Below, piece by piece: positions 15,039 to 17,448 of a stretch of DNA of 17,448 nucleotides. Below the pieces are notes generated by a model. That model saw only the letters and a list, made by a program, of their open reading frames with translations, was not told where the DNA came from and did not search any database. A program made the position numbers and the translations under genes. This stretch comes from JBCBAP01 sp038532435 (GTDB lineage: Bacteria; Pseudomonadota; Alphaproteobacteria; Rhodobacterales; Rhodobacteraceae), in assembly GCA_038532435.1 (NCBI GenBank), contig JBCBAP010000068.1, positions 1 to 17,448 of the forward strand, in the 5' to 3' direction. How positions within the stretch are numbered: the stretch's first letter is position 1; every line of letters starts with the position of its first letter.

Positions 15039-15744
15039 CACCGCCCAACTCGGCCTGCCGCTCGTCCAAGGGGCGCAGGCGCAGAAGCACGTGACCGTCA
15101 ATGAAGCGTTCGCCCGGCTCGACGGGCTGACGCAGCTTGAGATCAGCGGCGCACCGGTGGACCCGCCCCTCGATCCGGTGGACGGCCAGACCTTTCGCGT
15201 TCCGACGGGGGCGACCGGCGACTGGACCGGGGCGGCAGGTCAGCTTGCGATTGCGAGCAACGGTGGCTGGGTGCTGATGAGCCCGCGTGCGGGATGGACG
15301 GCCTTTGATATGGCGCTGGGCGAAACAGTCGCCTTCGATGGTGTGGACTGGCGTGCGCTGGGGCGGAACCCGTCTGCGGGAGGAGCGGTCACAGGCCTCC
15401 CGGTGCGGGAGATCGACCATGATGTGACGGCTGGGGCAACGTCGACCACCACGACAGTGATCCCGGCCAACAGCATCGTCTTTGGCGTGACCGGGCGGGT
15501 CGAGGTCGCCCTGACGGGCACCGGCACGACCGGCTGGTCCCTGGGCGTCTCAGGCGCGGATGACCGCTACGGTTCGGGGCTGGGTCTGGGCGCGAATTCC
15601 TATGCGCTGGGCCTGACTGGGATGCCAGTGACCTACTACGCGGACACCGCCCTGCAACTCACCGCGCTGGGCGGAGATTTCACCGGAGGGCGGGTGCGGC
15701 TCGCCGTCCATTGCCTTACTGTGACCCCGCCGCGGGCGTTCTAA
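15031..15744 (+). CDS. DUF2793 protein, probable GTA tail fibre
   Basis: The 237-residue product has a DUF2793-type N-terminus: LGLPLVQGAQAQKHVTVNEAFARLDGLTQLEI, then DGQTFRVPTGATGDWTGAAGQLAIASNGGWVLMSPRAGWTAF. The C-terminal half (ITS pattern from about 125 on: TTTTTVIPANSIVFGVTGRVEVALTGTGTTGWSLGVSG...) is rich in T, G and V, as in beta-structured fibre or receptor-binding domains. In R. capsulatus a DUF2793 protein serves as the GTA tail fibre and is, to my memory, encoded away from the main cluster; here the gene overlaps g15 by eight bases. ATG 15031 follows GGAGAGG (15018-15024). The fibre role is inferred from the family. Confidence 0.82.
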   Translation: MSSTAQLGLPLVQGAQAQKHVTVNEAFARLDGLTQLEISGAPVDPPLDPVDGQTFRVPTGATGDWTGAAGQLAIASNGGWVLMSPRAGWTAFDMALGETVAFDGVDWRALGRNPSAGGAVTGLPVREIDHDVTAGATSTTTTVIPANSIVFGVTGRVEVALTGTGTTGWSLGVSGADDRYGSGLGLGANSYALGLTGMPVTYYADTALQLTALGGDFTGGRVRLAVHCLTVTPPRAF

Positions 15745-15781
15745 AACGCGGGTCGTGATGGGCACTATCATGGATCGTGAC

Positions 15782-15819
15782 TTGACCTGAGCGCGCGAAG
15801 GACCGATTTACAGGGTCCT
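15782..15819 (+). promoter_or_regulatory. Possible cysE promoter overlapped by a hairpin
   Basis: TTGACC (15782-15787) and GATTTA (15805-15810) are 17 bases apart, a sigma-70-like arrangement with a poor -10 box, upstream of cysE. AGGACC (15799-15804) and GGTCCT (15814-15819) form a 6-bp stem around the -10 region. Either may be chance. No T-run follows, so it is a weak terminator for the GTA operon. Confidence 0.3.
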
Positions 15820-15841
15820 GAAGTAGCCTGGGAGGGTTCCG

Positions 15842-16663
15842 ATGGCGGAAAGCGCAGTCAAGGCGATGGTCTCAACCGTCGATCCGGTCTGGCAGACGAT
15901 CCGGAACGAGGCGGCAGCGATGGCGCGAAGCGAGCCGATGCTCGCGGGGCTCGTGCATGCGAGCGTGCTCAACCGGCGCAGTTTCGACGATGCCCTGAGC
16001 TACCGGCTCGGGCAGAAGCTCGCGAGCGGCGAGATGACCGAGGGGTTGCTGCGCGAGGTGATCGCGGATGCTCACGCGGTGGACGCGGCGATCGTGGAGG
16101 CGGCCCGGGTCGACCTGGTGGCCGTCCTCGACCGGGATCCCGCATGCCACCGGCTCGTCCAGCCGCTTATGTTTTTCAAGGGGTTCCAGGCGCTACAGGC
16201 GCACCGGATCGCGCGCCACATGTGGGTGAACGACCGCTCGGACATGGCCTATTTCATCCAGATGCGCACCTCCGAAGTGTTCGGGGTGGACATCCACCCC
16301 GGTGCCCGGATCGGGCGTGGGATCATGATGGACCATGCCCATTCGATCGTGATCGGCGAGACGGCCGTCGTCGGCGACAATGTCTCGATGCTCCATTCCG
16401 TCACCCTTGGCGGGACCGGGAAGGTCGACGGTGATCGTCATCCGAAAATCGGCGACGGTGTGCTCATCGGCGCCGGTGCTGCGGTGCTCGGCAACATCAC
16501 CGTGGGTCACTGCAGCCGGATCGCCTCCGGTTCCGTGGTGCTCAAGGAAGTGCCGCCCTGCAAGACCGTCGCCGGTGTGCCTGCGAAGATCGTTGGCGAT
16601 GCGGGCTGCGATCAGCCCTCGCTGACCATGGATCATCTGATCGCGCGGGCCGAGCAGGTTTAA
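15842..16663 (+). CDS. cysE: Serine O-acetyltransferase
   Basis: The enzyme transfers an acetyl group from acetyl-CoA to L-serine, giving O-acetylserine for cysteine synthesis in the cytoplasm. The 273-residue protein has the N-terminal helical SATase domain (WQTIRNEAAAMARSEPML...; HRLVQPLMFFKGFQALQAHRIAR) and the C-terminal left-handed beta-helix with hexapeptide repeats. Key residues align with E. coli CysE by spacing: D150 and H165 in DIHPGARIGRGIMMDHAH (E. coli D143, H158), D164, and H200 in GGDRHP-like DGDRHPKI (E. coli H193). ATG 15842 follows GGGAGGG (15830-15836). It is not a particle gene; cysE is, from memory, the usual downstream neighbour of the GTA cluster in Rhodobacterales. It ends against pdhC on the other strand. 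Confidence 0.95.
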   Translation: MAESAVKAMVSTVDPVWQTIRNEAAAMARSEPMLAGLVHASVLNRRSFDDALSYRLGQKLASGEMTEGLLREVIADAHAVDAAIVEAARVDLVAVLDRDPACHRLVQPLMFFKGFQALQAHRIARHMWVNDRSDMAYFIQMRTSEVFGVDIHPGARIGRGIMMDHAHSIVIGETAVVGDNVSMLHSVTLGGTGKVDGDRHPKIGDGVLIGAGAAVLGNITVGHCSRIASGSVVLKEVPPCKTVAGVPAKIVGDAGCDQPSLTMDHLIARAEQV

Positions 16664-16715
16664 ACTGATGCCTGTCGGCACTCGCATTCGTTGATGCGAT
16701 AGGGGCTACCGTTTC

Positions 16716-16772
16716 GGCGCGCGCGGACATCGGGGCATCGAGCCCCTCGTCCGCACGCGCCCTTTCGGGCGC
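16716..16772. terminator. Long stem-loop, probable bidirectional terminator
   Basis: GGCGCGCGCGGAC (16716-16728) pairs with GTCCGCACGCGCC (16749-16761) at 12 of 13 positions. GGGGC (16732-16736) and GCCCC (16742-16746) extend the stem inward, giving about 17 pairs. The 3' arm can instead form GCGCCC (16757-16762) with GGGCGC (16767-16772), so two exclusive folds compete. It lies 53 bases after the cysE stop, between convergent genes. There is no T-run, so Rho or another factor may be needed. Confidence 0.6.
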
Positions 16773-16830
16773 AGGGCGCCAACCTCCGCTATGGCTCCTA
16801 TTCCTGAAGGGTGCACCTTGTTGAGACCCG

Positions 16831-16855
16831 GTTGAGGGGCTTGATGCTCCTCAAC
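16831..16855. terminator. 10-bp stem-loop between cysE and pdhC
   Basis: GTTGAGGGGC (16831-16840) pairs with GCTCCTCAAC (16846-16855) at all ten positions, one being a G-T pair, over the 5-base loop TTGAT. On the + strand it is followed by a weakly T-rich CTCATTATTC. It could end readthrough from cysE; on the other strand it lies 98 bases past the pdhC stop. Confidence 0.5.
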
Positions 16856-16953
16856 CTCATTATTCAGCGTGGAAATTGAGCCGTTGCGGCTTCAGGGGTG
16901 ACGGGCGTGCGCCCTCGTTGCGCCGCCCTTGACCCTGTGCCGACCCATTGGGA

Positions 16954-17448
16954 TCACGCGAGCATGCCGATCGGGTCCTCAAGATGGGCCTTGATCGCTG
17001 CCAGGAACTGCGCTCCAAGAGCCCCGTCGATCACCCGATGGTCCACCGAAAGCGTCACGGACATCACCGTGGCCGTTGTCAGTTCCCCATCCGCGCCGAC
17101 GACCGGCTTCTTGGTGCCTGCACCGACGGCGAGGATCGAGGCGTGTGGCGGGTTGATCACTGCGTCGAAATTCTCGATCCCGAACATGCCGAGGTTGGAG
17201 ATTGCGAAGCTGCCTCCCTGAAACTCGTGAGGTGCAAGTTTGCGCTCGCGCGCCCGGGTCGCGAGGTCCTTCATCTCCACCGAGAGGGTCGAGAGGGTCT
17301 TCTGGTGGGCGTCGCGCAGAACCGGCGTGAAGAGGCCTCCCTCGATGGCCACCGCGACGGCGACGTCGGAGGGGGTGAGCTTCAGGATCCGGTCCGCAGC
17401 CCAGACCGCGTTGCAATCCGGTACCTCTTGGAGCGCGAGCGCGCAGGC
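16954..17448 (-). CDS. pdhC: Pyruvate dehydrogenase E2 (dihydrolipoamide acetyltransferase), C-terminal part
   Basis: The minus-strand frame is open from the window edge to its stop at 16954-16956, giving 165 residues of the C-terminal catalytic domain; the N-terminal lipoyl and subunit-binding domains lie outside. The visible part begins ALALQEVPDCNAVW and has VAVAIEGGLFTPVLRDA, then FQGGSFAISNLGMFGIENFDAVINPP, ILAVGAGTKKPVV, and the active-site motif DHRVIDGALGAQF (HxxxDG). This order and wording match the E2 of pyruvate dehydrogenase in alphaproteobacteria, which passes the acetyl group from lipoamide to CoA. The GTG at 17350-17352 is internal, not the start. Oxoglutarate dehydrogenase E2 is less likely because its conserved wording differs (no SNLGMFGIENFDAVINPP). 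Confidence 0.92.
   Translation of the reverse strand, partial: ACALALQEVPDCNAVWAADRILKLTPSDVAVAVAIEGGLFTPVLRDAHQKTLSTLSVEMKDLATRARERKLAPHEFQGGSFAISNLGMFGIENFDAVINPPHASILAVGAGTKKPVVGADGELTTATVMSVTLSVDHRVIDGALGAQFLAAIKAHLEDPIGMLA

Larger units (their letters stand above)
16664..16953. other. Intergenic region between convergent cysE and pdhC
   Basis: About 290 bases without a credible gene; the longest open frames are short and lack family features. It contains two strong stem-loops (listed separately) and a smaller GGGCG/CGCCC at about 16903-16914. It probably serves to end both transcripts. Confidence 0.6.

Noticed and set aside
12039..15101. A 1020-residue open frame on the minus strand opposite g15
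   Set aside because: It is the shadow of a G+C-rich coding strand: rich in R, P, H and G, with no domain pattern, while the plus strand encodes a clear g15.

Overview
The window holds an almost complete alphaproteobacterial gene transfer agent (GTA) head-tail cluster on the + strand, in the same order as the RcGTA cluster of Rhodobacter capsulatus. It is followed by cysE (+) and the 3' part of pdhC (- strand, the dihydrolipoamide acetyltransferase of pyruvate dehydrogenase). High G+C content, GTA gene content and the cysE neighbour point to a member of the Rhodobacterales (roseobacter/rhodobacter group). I cannot name genus or species from this sequence.

Layout. Positions 3-254 are the end of g1 (small terminase), cut by the window edge. 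Then come g2 (large terminase), g3 (portal), g3.5 (small membrane/head-formation protein), g4 (prohead protease) and g5 (major capsid) up to 4921. A 213-bp non-coding stretch with three stem-loops follows, then an extra 97-residue gene (5135-5428) that resembles phage fibre-tail adaptor/Gp77-like proteins and is not one of the numbered g1-g15 genes. The connector and tail genes g6, g7, g8, g9, g10, g10.1 and g11 run to 8410, mostly with overlapping stop/start codons. Baseplate genes g12, g13 and g14 run to 10458. g14 and g15 are then separated by about 665 bp of non-coding DNA. This ends in a diverged second copy of the last ~25 codons of g14 and carries several short stem-loops. g15 (11124-15038, 1304 aa) and a DUF2793 tail-fibre-like gene (15031-15744) close the particle genes.

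How the genes work together. TerS and TerL package host DNA through the portal into a capsid matured by the g4 protease. g6, g7 and g8 join head to tail, g9 makes the tube, g10 and g10.1 are probable tail-assembly chaperones, and g11 is the short tape measure. g12-g15 form the baseplate with cell-wall-acting domains, and the DUF2793 protein is probably a fibre. All ORFs fully inside the window are open with their main motifs intact, so the particle looks functional. It is a known system, not a new one.

The points most worth a second look are: the g14-g15 insert with its g14 3'-end duplication; the extra gene and strong inverted repeats next to the capsid gene; a T-run hairpin just ahead of the capsid gene; and the fibre gene placed inside the main cluster. 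The start codons chosen, the non-coding structures and the assignments of the smaller tail genes rest on reading by eye.
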